From the NCBI GenBank assembly GCA_002633005.1, contig NMRA01000282.1, positions 495,460-559,459 of the forward strand: a stretch of DNA of 64,000 bases. Direction: 5' to 3'. Source of the DNA: Phoronis australis (Eukaryota > Phoronida > Phoronidae). The translations under genes and the position numbers were made by a program. Under the pieces are notes generated by a model that saw only the letters and a list, made by a program, of their open reading frames with translations, did no database searches and was not told the origin of the DNA. Positions within the stretch are counted from its first letter, which is position 1, and each line of letters starts with the position of its first letter. Shown one piece after another: positions 33,320 through 44,589 of this stretch.

Positions 33320-34140
33320 CTGGAATTTTCATCCGTGAAACCGATTTTGTCCCTTCGCAAAAAATATATTAATGCAAAATTTGAATGACTCAAAATATAG
33401 AAAAAAATAAAATATTCAGAGAGCCCTTCTTTGGTTTGCTGAGTTATACCAGGCAAAGACGAAAACAGAAATCATCAAAATTACACAAAACTAAACAATA
33501 AATTAAGATTGTGTCCGACCCCTGTATTCACTGATGAAATGTTCCGAAGTTGCATTACATTTCATCTTGTCTGCCACCTACCCAAAGGATGACAGTCAAC
33601 AAGAGCGATCTGTTTATCAGTAAATAATAAAGGAAAACTACCTTTAACTATACTTACCAACAGCACAAAACAGTGCGAAACAACACCTTTTCAATCCCAA
33701 TAGAAACTTCGTCATTTTATCAGAATAAAAATTGGCCTGCATCAACTTCTAGATCCCAAGCAACGAACGTGAATACCTCATTTGGTTGTTGTTCGCCTAT
33801 ACATGTTACATTTTGGGCCGCCGATCGATTCAAACGACAATGGGTTCGTTCGTACAACACAAATGCCAATTGTCTCATAGTGGTCCTAAATTGAAAAATT
33901 TATGAATTAAAACAAACTAGAACTTGTTGCATATTGACAATGGATGTTTAACGAACGCCGGACATGATAAATTGTTAGCTGCAACCAACAAAAAAAAACG
34001 ATTGTAAAATCAACAATAGCCGTTATTAACAAGAGATTCTAGCCATTTATAAAACATCAAAATGTGATTAAAATTGAATAGCCGCTTTAAAATAGCGGAA
34101 TTCACAGAATTGTGAATGGTAGGATAGACAAGACAAAGAT
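33320..34140. repeat. Segment related to 51370-52480 and to 61103-61290
   Basis: Shared pieces include TTTCAATCCCAATAGAAACTTCGTCATTTT, TTCGCCTAT and TTTTGGGCCGCC. The 33960-34140 part resembles 60360-60540 (GAACATGATAAATTG, CGATTG.AAA). No gene is seen. 33130-33320 holds nothing recognised. Confidence 0.6.
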
Positions 34141-34189
34141 AATTATACATCAGTGAGCCAGAAAGGTTGAGCTGTTGCGGATTACTTTA

Positions 34190-34800
34190 TAATGCCTCAC
34201 CGGTCCCTACAAAGCTGTAAAACTGATCACGTTATAACTTGTACAGAAATGATCAAACAGCTTAACTTGCAAAAGCTTTTTATCCGGTGCTTGGACCACA
34301 GTGTACTTATTTCAGATTTAAAAATTCATATTCCAATTGTGTTTTGTAGCAGTGAATTTGGAGCTAGGATTAATGCTATGAAATCAGACGAATTTTCACT
34401 AAAAAGGCGAGAATAATCTCAACTCATTTCCCAGGGGTTTATGAATAATGTGAATTTGGTCAAGCTGTGAGATGCTATTTAGCAATTTAATAATCCAGCG
34501 AACTTGCAGAATGACATTGACGATTCATGTGATAAAATATGCAACCTGATTCACAAAGAAATGTCAATTTCTGAAATGCAATTTGAATTGAAAACTAAAG
34601 AATTGCACAATTTGGGCCCCAAACCGGCAGAAAAACAAAATACTAAACAATCCAGCTGAGAGGGGAAAGGCAAACTTTTCTGAACTTCAAATATTGCAAG
34701 AACTTCTAGAAAAAATGGTCAGATTCACTATTTTTGAAACACAGATGAAATAAGAAAATCTTTCATCCCAATACAATTTTCAAATTATCTGCCCCTAAAA
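34190..34800 (+). other. Unrecognised coding-like remnant
   Basis: Two frames carry ordinary-looking protein text: 34192-34416 (about 74 residues) and, after stops, NNPANLQNDIDDSCDKICNL with following KELHNLGPKPAEKQ (34480-34650). The second could be a worn retroelement piece, but no diagnostic motif is present. 34800-35330 shows nothing. Confidence 0.25.
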
Positions 34801-35329
34801 ATATGTATGCGCGCATGCTTTCAAAGAAGTCGACTGGCTGCTGCTTGAAATTACCTTTTTTATTTACATCAAAGACCAAAGGTCACATTTTCCGTATTAG
34901 GAAAACGTGCTAGGTCTACGTCTTGACATACAAAATAAGGAGTCGCGCTTTACCACTTTACCATGTGGTAAAAATTTGACGAAGTGACGAGCAGTTGAAA
35001 GTTTTTTTTTGAAATTTGAAACTAAAGGAAAATGCTTTGACATCTAGAGAAATTCGCTGAACCAATGTGTGCTTTTGACCTACATCAGCAAACTGAGTGC
35101 AAGATGGGTTTCCATAATGTTAAAGCAAAATTTAGGTTTCGAAGACTCTTTTAACTCGTTTTCAGTCTGATCCAGTAAACTTCTTCTACAGAGATGAGTG
35201 ACTAGACGAGGCATAGGTCTATTACTTTGATCTTGAATCAAAAAGTCAAAGCCAAACACACTGTCTCGATATGTTCAAGTTCGGAGCCTGTGTTGGCAAG
35301 ATGGTTGATTTTGGGTGTTCTGATAGCGA

Positions 35330-36250
35330 AGGAAAACTTGGCGTCGCTCCCCAGCCGCACAGCCGCCCGACCGGCAGCCCGGCCGAGGTCTGCCACCCAC
35401 GGCCGCTCCCCGGCCGCGCGGCCTCCCACACTACAGCTCGGCCGAGTACAGCTGCCCGCCGTCACTCCTTGGCCTCGTGGCCGCCTGACCGCCATCCTGC
35501 CATCCTGGCCGAAGCGCGCTTCACCCTGAAATTCGCCGATCTGCAGGTTGGCCAGGCAGCCTCACCCACCGTGAGTCGTCGTCTGCCCTTGGCCACGCAG
35601 TCGCCTTTTCTGGCAGCTTGCCCCATTCCGCCTCTTACCTTACGCGATGAGTCGTCGTTGGCCCTGGCCGCGCAGTCGACTTCGCTGGCACCTTGGCCCG
35701 GCACGCCTGCGTACTCTGAGGGGTCTACGGACATCTGCCGAGCAGCTGACTTCACCGGCAGTTTGGCAGGGCCTGCCTAACGTATTCTGAGGTGTCCTTC
35801 ACCGCGCAGCCAACTTCATCGTCAGCTTTTTCTGACCCAGCCCGCCTCCGCCGTCGGCCCTTGGCTGCGTTGACAATATATGATACGATATTGGGTAAAG
35901 TGAAAATTAGCATTTTAAAATGTGTCGATAAAAGACAGATTTTGTTTCGCGAGGGAAACTCGCCGAACCGGCCAGCACCACCGGTTTTCGCATTCGGGCG
36001 GCGGAACAACGGTGTACAAACTTTCGAATCGGCCCTCCACCAACGTAGGGGTAATTGATACCTGACCATGCAGTCCCGACTGCCGCTAATACGGAGGATA
36101 TGGAGGGGCCATGGGTGTACCGTACAGCGTCTCGCCCCGCGCGCCAGCACAGAGCCCGACTTGACCACTGTGGACCACGACGGCGTTTCGCTGAACGCAA
36201 GACGTGCCTCCCCAAAAAATTGCAGGCGTCAGGGCTAAACCATGACAACC
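35330..36250. other. GC-rich CpG-containing island with degenerate internal repeats
   Basis: This block is rich in G+C and CpG inside AT-rich DNA. Between 35575 and 35830 a degenerate unit of roughly 85-95 bp recurs about four times (GCAGTCG.CTTC.CTGGCA core, at about 35600, 35670, 35745 and 35805). Open frames exist on both strands because stop codons are rare at this composition. Their Pro/Ala/Ser-rich text has no recognisable domain. A second GC-rich part lies at 35950-36240. It could be a CpG-island promoter, a decayed minisatellite or inserted foreign DNA. Confidence 0.5.
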
Positions 36251-36755
36251 GGCATAGGTTTGGGGCCGGGGACAGTCGAGAAAGACTACGAATACAGATA
36301 GGAGAGAAAATTCAAGAGAAAAATTAACAACTCAGTATCAGTGCATGATTCACCCTTTTGGGAACCTGGCCAGGACATTGTTGTTAGGGTCTCCGTTTTG
36401 CTGCATACATGTAGATCGTCTAAACGCATTTGAAAACGTGCACTTCATCATTCATACATGTACTCCGAACAATCGAGAAAATTCGTAAAGCGAAGTTTTT
36501 GCGGAGCACATTAATTCAATGAATTTTTAAATTTAATAAGACAGTTTTGTAAATACAGAAATGCAAGATTATATTATCCAGAGGCCCTTCTCTAGCAAAG
36601 GACAACAAAGGCAACTGTCGCTCTATTTTTTCGTGTTTTTCCGTGTTTTTCTTTCTCTAAATTGTGTATCACTTGAGAAAATTGATGGCCTGGCAAGTAA
36701 CATCAATTGCTGTGCATTTCCAGACTTTTAGTCAAAATATAGATCTTTTCATATT
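36250..36755. other. AT-rich, nothing recognised
   Basis: No gene or repeat partner was seen. Confidence 0.4.
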
Positions 36756-38230
36756 TAGGGGCCCAGCGCTCGAAGAGGACCATTGATGACATTCAAGTGA
36801 CCACCCTTTTTTGTTTTGATTAGCAAATTAAGGGGCCGCTCACGAAGAGAGGGACCAATGTTGGAATCGATTATCTGCATTTCCTTGTTTTTCGTGAAAT
36901 CGTACAACCGGCTTTCATGCTGAGGAAAGTCACTTCTCACCCGACAATGGAATGAACTGTCACTCTTTTCCAAGCATAATGATTGTAGCCTTTCATCTTA
37001 GGTGTCCCAATTCAGACGGCACCCCTTCTCAGTGGCGCGGTTCGGCTATCCAACACTGCCAAGAATTCACGAGGGGAAGTTGAGATTCCAAATTCATCAA
37101 AAACAAAACAACCGTGAACAGCACAGTAGTATCAAAGCATTGGACCCAAACAACCAAAACTTTTCGAAAAATACAATACGATTGACCACAATCAGGAATT
37201 TTGAAGAGCATGAAGATCACTATTCATGAATAACACAAAAAGGCTACTTCCTGTGGTTAGTTATAAATAATGTTATATTATTCCAATAGTATCACAAGAA
37301 TAATATTTCTTTTTAAGTTCGTTACTAGGAATTGTTTGTAATGAATTCACAAATATCGAAAAGACTGGGGGCTACGATTTGTGATGACCGCGTACCTGTC
37401 GAACGTTTTTTTGGAGTTCAAGTTAAACTCGTGAACCGTGATAGGTACCTCGGAAATGGGCAAAAATACACCTTACTATGAATGCCTCATCTTCCATGTT
37501 CTCCGAGTTACCCACCAAAAATCTGCGATCATGCCTGCGGAAATTGCTTATAACATTCCGTTTTGATAAACAAATTCGTTGGTTTCTTGTTTACATGTTT
37601 ATGTATCTACGAAAACCGACAGGTTATTAGATAATTTTTGGCAATTAGAAGCTAATACTTTAAGAAATGATGATGTTTCAGTGAATCTATTTGAAGCTTG
37701 AATATGGAAAAACTCTGTAATCAGATAACAAAACAGTAAAGAGCAATTGGACGCTTCATGCTTATCTAAAATAACTCTCGAAGACATTGATAAATTTTCT
37801 TAAAAAACTGAATCATTTGCTTTCCATTCCTGTGCATACTACACACACAAAGCCCGTCATGACTGACGGAGCCACGATAAAAATAAGGTGTAACCATGCA
37901 GTGAGCCTGCGCAGAATTTCAGTGATCCACGGGAGCTGAATTAGAACTTCAGGCGTTAAGTGTGTACATTTTTAAGATACACTCTGTATCATTTGCCCCA
38001 GCCACAAGAAACTGGACTACCGGCTGTGTTTCATCAAGGGATTTTGAAACAGTCACAAAGGCACTCATGCCAGGGACCACGGGACCTCACCTGTCCAAAA
38101 ACTTCCTTCAAAGAATGGCCATGATAAAATGAAGTTTTCCCGAAACTTGATCATAATAAAACGAATCTTGACCTTGAAGCCAGCGCAAAGTAATACGCAC
38201 TAGCTAAGCTGCCTGTCTCAAGTGAATTAC
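36755..38230. repeat. Diverged segment, copy of about 53820-54900
   Basis: Same orientation with shared blocks: CTTCGAGAG-type GGGGCCGCTCACG with GAACCACTCGCTTAGG, TATTCATGAATAACACA, GGTGTAACCATGCAGT and GAGCTGAATT.GAACTTC. No gene is seen in either copy. Confidence 0.5.
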
Positions 38231-39387
38231 AGCTAAGCTGACCAGCGACTAGCTCTAGTTCATCGAACCCACTGTTGGATCCCAGCTACCCGTCAGTGCG
38301 CTGTCCCTAGACCCATTCTTACTGTCCGTGAAAATTTAACGCTTACTCAAATCCTGACGGCTGCATCTCAGGTATTACCCCCCAACCCACCTATGGCGGA
38401 CGTGGGGGCCGTTAAAGATATGGTGACATCCAGAGAACGTGGGGAGGGGTGGCGATATTAAGGAGGTAGGTTGACGAAGTCGAATGGGTTTGTGCCCCCC
38501 AATATTTTTGCATTCCTACGGGCCTGGTATGTAATATTTTCAGGGCTCCTTTTAGAAAGCGACACAAATGATCGATATTGTGACAGTGTTGAAAATGAGA
38601 CACCTCGGTTGAAGTTATACTCGTTGATGGTTTTGAATGGAACTGCCGGTGACCGAACTTACTCAATCGATCGAACTCAGCCGACCACCCGATAAAGGAC
38701 ACTTGTGTACGTACGGCCCACCCTAAGCTTGCTGATTGGAGCCAGAGCCGTTTCCGTCAATGACTTGGCTCTTCGACATTTTTGACGGCAGCAAAACACA
38801 AACGCTTCTCGCCTTGACAGAACATTGTTATGCCGTGTGACTGAGTCTTAGAACACAGCTATGCGTGTCCGCGCAGTAAAATAGTTCTCTATAATGCACA
38901 GTAACAATGAAACAGAGCGGCCAAACGCATAGCTATACTGTATGTTAAAATTGCATTTTGTAAAATTAAAATGGTAAAGATGTTATCGACACGAACAAAA
39001 ATCTATTCTTTTATGAATCAGGTAACAAAGCATTCACAACACAAGGCTGCGTCTTAATCTTCATGGGAATTCCCAGTAAAATGTTATTCAAGTTTGCTTT
39101 TGACACGGATATTTCGTTTAATTCTGGGTCAAAAAATACATTCAAAACCATATAAATCCATTTTCATGAAGAATTCTTTTACGGCTGCGTCCAAGCAGAA
39201 ATTTGTATGAAAACCAAGATACGCGATAACAGGGAATCCGTAGGCAACGCGACAATTAGATAAAGATCTTGGCTCGGCCTAAACATGTGTATTGCAGTCA
39301 ATGGACTTGTTAATTGCGCTTTAAGGCCCTCCGCACAAATCAATGGAAATTGAGAGAACGGTTTTCTTAGACCCTGCCCATCACGCC
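38230..39387. other. Intergenic stretch, nothing recognised
   Basis: Short frames only. 38380-38480 is GC-rich. No domain, RNA gene or repeat partner could be recognised. Confidence 0.4.
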
Positions 39388-40600
39388 CAGCGCAGAATCA
39401 CACCTGCTAGTCTCGCGTCCGACTAAACGCTCTGGCTGTTGAGGGAAGTCAATCTCGCTCAGTCGTACATGGCAATGTTGTTTCACGTGATCACCATATT
39501 GTTGATAAGCCGTTGGGGTGTATTTATGTTGTCCTCTGCTTATTTTGTGCGTTACTTTTACTTTCGTGTTTATATTTAAATTTATCATCAAAATAAATCT
39601 ACCTACTAATCTCTCTACCTACCTACCTCTTTATCTATTTATCTACCTATTGATATTTGGCTTTATGTAAGCTAAATAATGCATTTTCTGGGAACTGCGA
39701 CAATCCCAAATACCAAGTGTTCATGCTGGCCGAGAGATGCAACGAGGTGCGTTTCAAAACCGAAAAGTAATGAAGAAATCCTAAGTGGCAAAATGGTGTA
39801 CACTGGAGTAGAATCTCTAAAAATCAAAGCAACTGTTGCCTTGAGCCTTTTATGCCGTGGATTTGTCTAGTGCGCCCACAAAGGGCCCCTGCCTTGCAGT
39901 TACAGGGCCAGTAAAACTTGAAAATGTGTTCCTTTGCATTAAAAAACGAGACTAATTCAACGCCAAGCTGTATGCCTACAAGCAGTAAAGTCAGTCTTGT
40001 CCCTTCACAATGCATATACCATGGCAATCCAATGCACGCGCTTGATTTAAATACTTTTTGAATCTGAAGATTCCATTTTCGAGGTTAATCATCAACACTA
40101 GAAAATGCATATTCAACTAAACCCAATGGAAAACATCACAGACGCGGACCATGCACACGTTTCTGTTCAGTACCATGGGAGCTTTTTGCCAAGGTCATTA
40201 ATTTTTTCATTCTTTCGGCATTTGAAAAAACAATTTACAATAAAATTAAACCATTACATGCAGTGGTCACTAATTTAGAAATCCATTAACGTTTATTAAA
40301 ATCTGAAAGAGCACTTGAAAAACAGCGATCTTGCAACCAGGTGAGTGGTTATCATCACTATAAACAACCCTAAACATAGATGCTAGATTCATAGGAGCCT
40401 TTTTCAAAGTCCCCGTTGATGAGATACTCAGTCTTCCCTCCTCGGAATATCGCAAAAGAAAAGTTTTCGAAAAATTTGTGGCAATCGAATTTTCTTGGAA
40501 TTCTCTATTTGTAGCATAATAAATGACTAGATTGCTAGGCTTCCGCTTAACTGTCTATACTAAGAACAGGATTTTTATCGGCGACAAATTGTTGTGTCCA
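39388..40600. repeat. Dispersed segment, paralogue of 1261-2580 without LTR and element 1
   Basis: 39388-39905 matches 1261-1746, and 40290-40585 matches 2206-2570. The middle, 39906-40290, is unrelated to the LTR-like sequence of the first copy. The similarity ends about 10-20 bp before the place where element 1 sits in the first copy. Confidence 0.7.
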
Positions 40601-40989
40601 TAGACACAATGCCATCTTTCCTGAAAAACCAGCACACATGATACGACTTGTCATAACCGACAATGTCGGCGATGAAAGCCGTACCGTGTGTGGTGTTTGA
40701 CGTCAAATCAGTACTCCTCTCACTAACTGGCAAAAACGCTAGCATCTTCGACAATAGCAAAAAACATAGATGTAAAAACAATGTGATATATTTGTCAATG
40801 AAAAAACGCCAGTCAAGTGAATAGTTACACGTGTTACTTCTACTGGCGTTTTGCTTCAGGTTTGAGTTACTCCTGAAGTTTCCGCTAGCACTTTTGTAGC
40901 CAGAGAACTTAATTCAAAGAACACACATTGCGCAGTGATAAAAGACCCTTTTCGAAGTTAGTCTCATGGCAGAAAGTAAAGTCAACGTG

Positions 40990-41155
40990 TGTTGACATAA
41001 ATTGTCATAACGTCCCATATTGTGACAATTTGGGCCAACGCTGTACACTCAAATTGTGACAATTTGGGCCAGCGCTGTAAACCCGAATTTTCACAATTTG
41101 CCCAAATTGTCATAGCAATTGTCACAACGGCCCAAAATGTCACAATAATGTAAGG
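40990..41155. repeat. Cluster of TTGTGACAATTTGGGCC palindromic units
   Basis: A 36-bp unit (AAATTGTGACAATTTGGGCC.ACGCTGTA) is repeated in tandem at about 41025-41090. It is followed by inverse forms (CACAATTTGCCCAAATTGTC, CAATTGTCACAACGGCCC). TTGTGACAA is itself near-palindromic. The cluster can form several hairpins and may be a foldback transposon end. 40600-40990 holds nothing recognised. Confidence 0.55.
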
Positions 41156-41469
41156 TGTGTCAGGGGAATATTCTAGCTATGAAGACTGGATGTTCCGTCG
41201 GGACACGCTTTCCCAATTACAAGATGAAAACTGATGTTGCGGTGGTAATAATTCGAGAGAACGGTCACCAGATTCAGCGTGTGCATGTATAGACCGTCAA
41301 AGTTGGGTTGGAGAGCATTTCGTATTCCAATACCATGAGAGCAGACCCACTCTTAAAGTGGCCTAGAACGTTTAAAACATTATTCAAAGTGACGCTTTTT
41401 TAAAAGAATGCGGTTAAAATACCATGCTATTGATCATGTGATATTTTACTCCACCTGCTCAACGTTAGA

Positions 41470-42170
41470 CTGCGAGCGCGGGGGTTGCAGGTTCTGAATG
41501 CGCCTTCTGGCTGATCATACAGAAAACATTTTATTTCACCGACAACGTCCTTTTAAATCATTCATAAGATTGCTCGATCTCAACTTCTTCCATACTCATA
41601 TTAGAGTTGATTTCTGGATTTGGCAAGAACTGGCAGTTTTTTTATTGATATATCAGTTGGTTTGTCATGGTGTGTCATTTTTTGAGCAGACTATGTAGTT
41701 GACCGTGGGGTAGAGGAATACGAAGAAAGCTTGTAAGGCCAATGGGCTACTGTGGGACAAAAGCAATCACTAGACACCAGCATCATCATACCTGGTCCAA
41801 TTACACCTCTTTCTTGCAGTCTTGCGTAATTCACTTTCCACTATTCAAAGAAATTTATGGACTCGGAGTGAAATACGCAATTTTACATAATTAAATTGCA
41901 TATAACATATGAATAAATTAAGTAAATATAAAGACGCTGAGGTTGGCCAGTAATAAAATATATCAAATAAACACAGAACTCTAGAGGAACTCCAACTGGG
42001 AATCGAACCAGTGATAGAATCAGTGGTGAGAGCACTAGACCGGCAATCTAGCGACCTGTGGTTCGATTCCCAGTTGGGGTTCCTGATTTTTTCTTTGTTT
42101 ATTTGATATAATAGATTAAGTGCTGTTGAACAAAACTCAGGCAGCTGGTTCCACCTCAGAGTCATCACAT
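41470..42170. repeat. Diverged segment, copy of about 55160-55600
   Basis: Shared blocks are TCACCGA.A.CGTC, AGTTGACCGTGGG, ACATAACATAT.AATAAA and AGTGCTGTT. The 41-kb copy has an extra insertion (41924-42121) described separately. 41155-41470 holds nothing recognised. Confidence 0.6.
41924..42121 (+). mobile_element. 198-bp foldback element around a tRNA-like core, with 7-bp target duplication
   Basis: ATTAAGT flanks it at 41917-41923 and 42115-42121. The paralogue at 55535-55560 lacks it. Inverted arms pair TATCAAATAAAC (41961) with GTTTATTTGATA (42097-42108), and GGAAC.CCAACTGGGAATCGAACC (41986-42009) with its inverse at 42059-42083. The core has an A-box-like TAGAATCAGTGGTGAGAGC, an anticodon-arm-like CTAGACCGGCAATCTAG (GGC at the anticodon place) and a B box GGTTCGATTCC. 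It is a tRNA-derived SINE or foldback, not a normal tRNA gene, because the acceptor ends do not pair properly. Confidence 0.65.
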
Positions 42171-42439
42171 CTCTTGATTGGTGAACACCTTGGAAGCTTT
42201 TCGAGGCAACACGAACAAAACCCTTATGACAAGGCCTGTTTTGTAGGGGCTAATTATGTAGTCATGATTTCGATTCTTCAGAAAGTATAACAGGAGGAAA
42301 TTTAGTTTTAATATTAATGTATTACGAATTGTTCTATTGTTATATTATATCGAGAATTTCTTATTTAAAGTGGTATTCACACATTTTGAAACATAAAAGA
42401 AAATTGTAGCAAAACGTTGCCTTCGTTGTCCACAATTAC

Positions 42440-43050
42440 AAAGAATGTCACACACAAAGTTCTAAGTTGGTGCCATCGACAAATATCACCAGTCACTCCA
42501 CACCGAAGTCTTGTGAGAAAATGTTACTGAGTGTGATTTTTGGTGGTGTGACGTCACGAAACGAGTACAAAAAACAACAAAGTAACCATTGTCAAGGGAC
42601 ACTAAATTTTTACCGAAAACTTCCAGTCTACTTTATCACAATTGGCAAAGTGCCAAATTTGATTTTTCATCATTAATTAAGTCTATAGCTATGCGTTGCG
42701 TTTGTGACGTCACACAAAGCAGAAACAACATATCAACTATATGCGATCAGCAAACCATATCAACAACATAAAATGTTGTACACGTTGCGCATACGTTTAG
42801 TCATACATTTGTTTATGTAGGCAGCAAGTTTTCTTTAATGATTTGCTGGACTTATCGAACAGCTGGCTCTATTCAGACCACTATGTATAAATCCACTGTA
42901 GATTTTACCTCAGCAAAATATATATTTTCTGAAATTAGAAAACTTAAAGAATTCGATTTTTGTTCTTTTACCAATCTGCACTTGATTGGACCACGTGACA
43001 ATGTATTTATATTAAAATGTCGCAAAAAGAAATATTATTGATCATACTAT
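42440..43050. repeat. Segment related in inverse to 57660-57230 and 56260-56000
   Basis: TTGGTGCCATCGACAAATATCA (42470) appears in inverse near 57640, and GTGACGTCACGAAACGAG in inverse near 57280. The part 42838-43041 encodes text (ICWTYRT, FILKCRKKK) that resembles the minus-strand frame at 56022-56228 (ICRTLSN, FILKFRKKE). An old coding exon could underlie it, but no family was recognised. Confidence 0.55.
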
Positions 43051-43740
43051 TAATTTCAGGACAACAAGAGTCTGGAACAAAACGCATTTATCCAAATAAT
43101 CGCTAACCTAGTAGGTCGAAAAGGTAGAATTATTCAAGTAGTTGCTTCTAAATTCTTTCTAAAATAAGACACTAAAATCTCCTTTTTCTACTTTTATCGA
43201 TTTGCTATTTCCCAGTTTTAATTCGTTAAGTGCGTAACAGTCTTAAATGTAATTTTTGACCTATTTATTCGGCATGGATTGATTGAAAATACCTTAGGGT
43301 ACAACACAAAACAATGCAATACAACACAAAAACGTTACATACCTGTCAAAACACAACTGGTGTCTCAGGAAATAGAGATTAACCACGCCCCATTGACTTA
43401 GAACTATTGAAACAAGCTTTGAAAGGAGTCACCAGGCCGGCACAATTTTTGTAGCAAGCTTATAAAATTCTACCACAGTATTCCCCAGATGGAAGAATAA
43501 TCAGCTGCGTATTGATTTTTGATGTGTTTAAATCGAGCGGCGTAATAATTGTTAGGGCAAGCTACGGGAGTCGTATGCAAATTACCTGAGGTAATCGTTC
43601 TCCTACGGTGGCTGGGGCAGGACATGTTAACTTATTTTTTCCTAACTCGAGCGCCTGACTTATAACTGGAGCATGGAAACGACGCTGACCTTGAACATGA
43701 AAGCTTCCGTAACGAATTTCTTTCATGTAGGTCTCAGTCA
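43050..43740. other. Repeat piece and unrecognised DNA
   Basis: 43058-43155 matches 59377-59475 in the same orientation (GAACAAAACGCAT, AAGTAGTTGCTTCT). The rest, 43160-43740, shows nothing. Confidence 0.5.
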
Positions 43741-44344
43741 AACTGAAATATACACTGTTCTCGCTGAAAAGATTCCATTGCAGATAATAGGTTTCTGATA
43801 GATAAAAAGGGGCAAACTTGTATTATGTAGCGTTAAAATATAGTGTGGATAGTTCATTACATTGGTTGCAGTGTAGGACTTTCCACAGAAGTTTATTAAA
43901 CCCATTTTCTTCACAAAATAAAAATTAGTTAAAATTTCCTGATAAATAAGTGAAGTGTACGTAAACAAGAAACAACGGAACACATTTTACGACTGTTATG
44001 TTACTAAAGAATTGAAATGTGGACGTAACGTAGTCGTAACAAAGAGTCAATGTTTAACTTGAGGACCTGCTGCATAATTGTTTCGATCAACATTCGACAA
44101 CGAAAACAACGGGACAATATTGAAAAACGGGACTTGCGGATAAAAAGCAAGACATTTGGGTCTAAGCCAAAATGTCAGGGCGAAATGTTCGCCGCAACAC
44201 ACAAAAAAGTCTCGACAACGTTTTTTGCCGAACGGGAAACGTAGCACCCAAAAGTATCCGGAGGCGTTTTTTGTTTTTTTTTTAGTCGAATGGGATACTC
44301 TCGTGGAACTCGTGCCCGCTTAGCGAATAATCGCAGCTTGCTGG
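43740..44344. repeat. Diverged inverted relative of 27890-28500
   Basis: The inverse shares AACATTTC.CCC..ACGTTTTGGCTTAG, TTTTTATCC and CTGATAGATAAAAA with 27890-28500. No gene is seen. Confidence 0.55.
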
Positions 44345-44589
44345 CGAGATGAGCAAAAGTGCTTTTGCCAGTCACCTTCGGGAACCATTCAACATTAATT
44401 GTTGTGAAACCTGATCGATGCAACAACTAATTTTTCATTATCGATGGCTCATTGTAATCGTGAGTGCAACATTTAAACTATGGTTCACTCGACGACAAGT
44501 CAGCACTCGGGTTTTCGCCTGCGTTTTGCAATAGGCGGTCGTTTTGGAAATTTCAGCACCGAAATCCTCAACTGTCGGCTTCTACTCTA

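Noticed and set aside
35238-35780. Long overlapping proteins in the GC-rich island
   Set aside because: Frames are open on both strands because stop codons are rare at this composition. The proteins are low-complexity with no domain.
42014-42080. Functional tRNA gene with GGC anticodon
   Set aside because: A and B boxes are visible, but acceptor strands and part of the T stem do not pair and the outer palindrome dominates. Treated as a tRNA-derived mobile element.
41845-42168. Minus-strand 107-residue protein
   Set aside because: It is a translation through the tRNA-like foldback element and not a gene.
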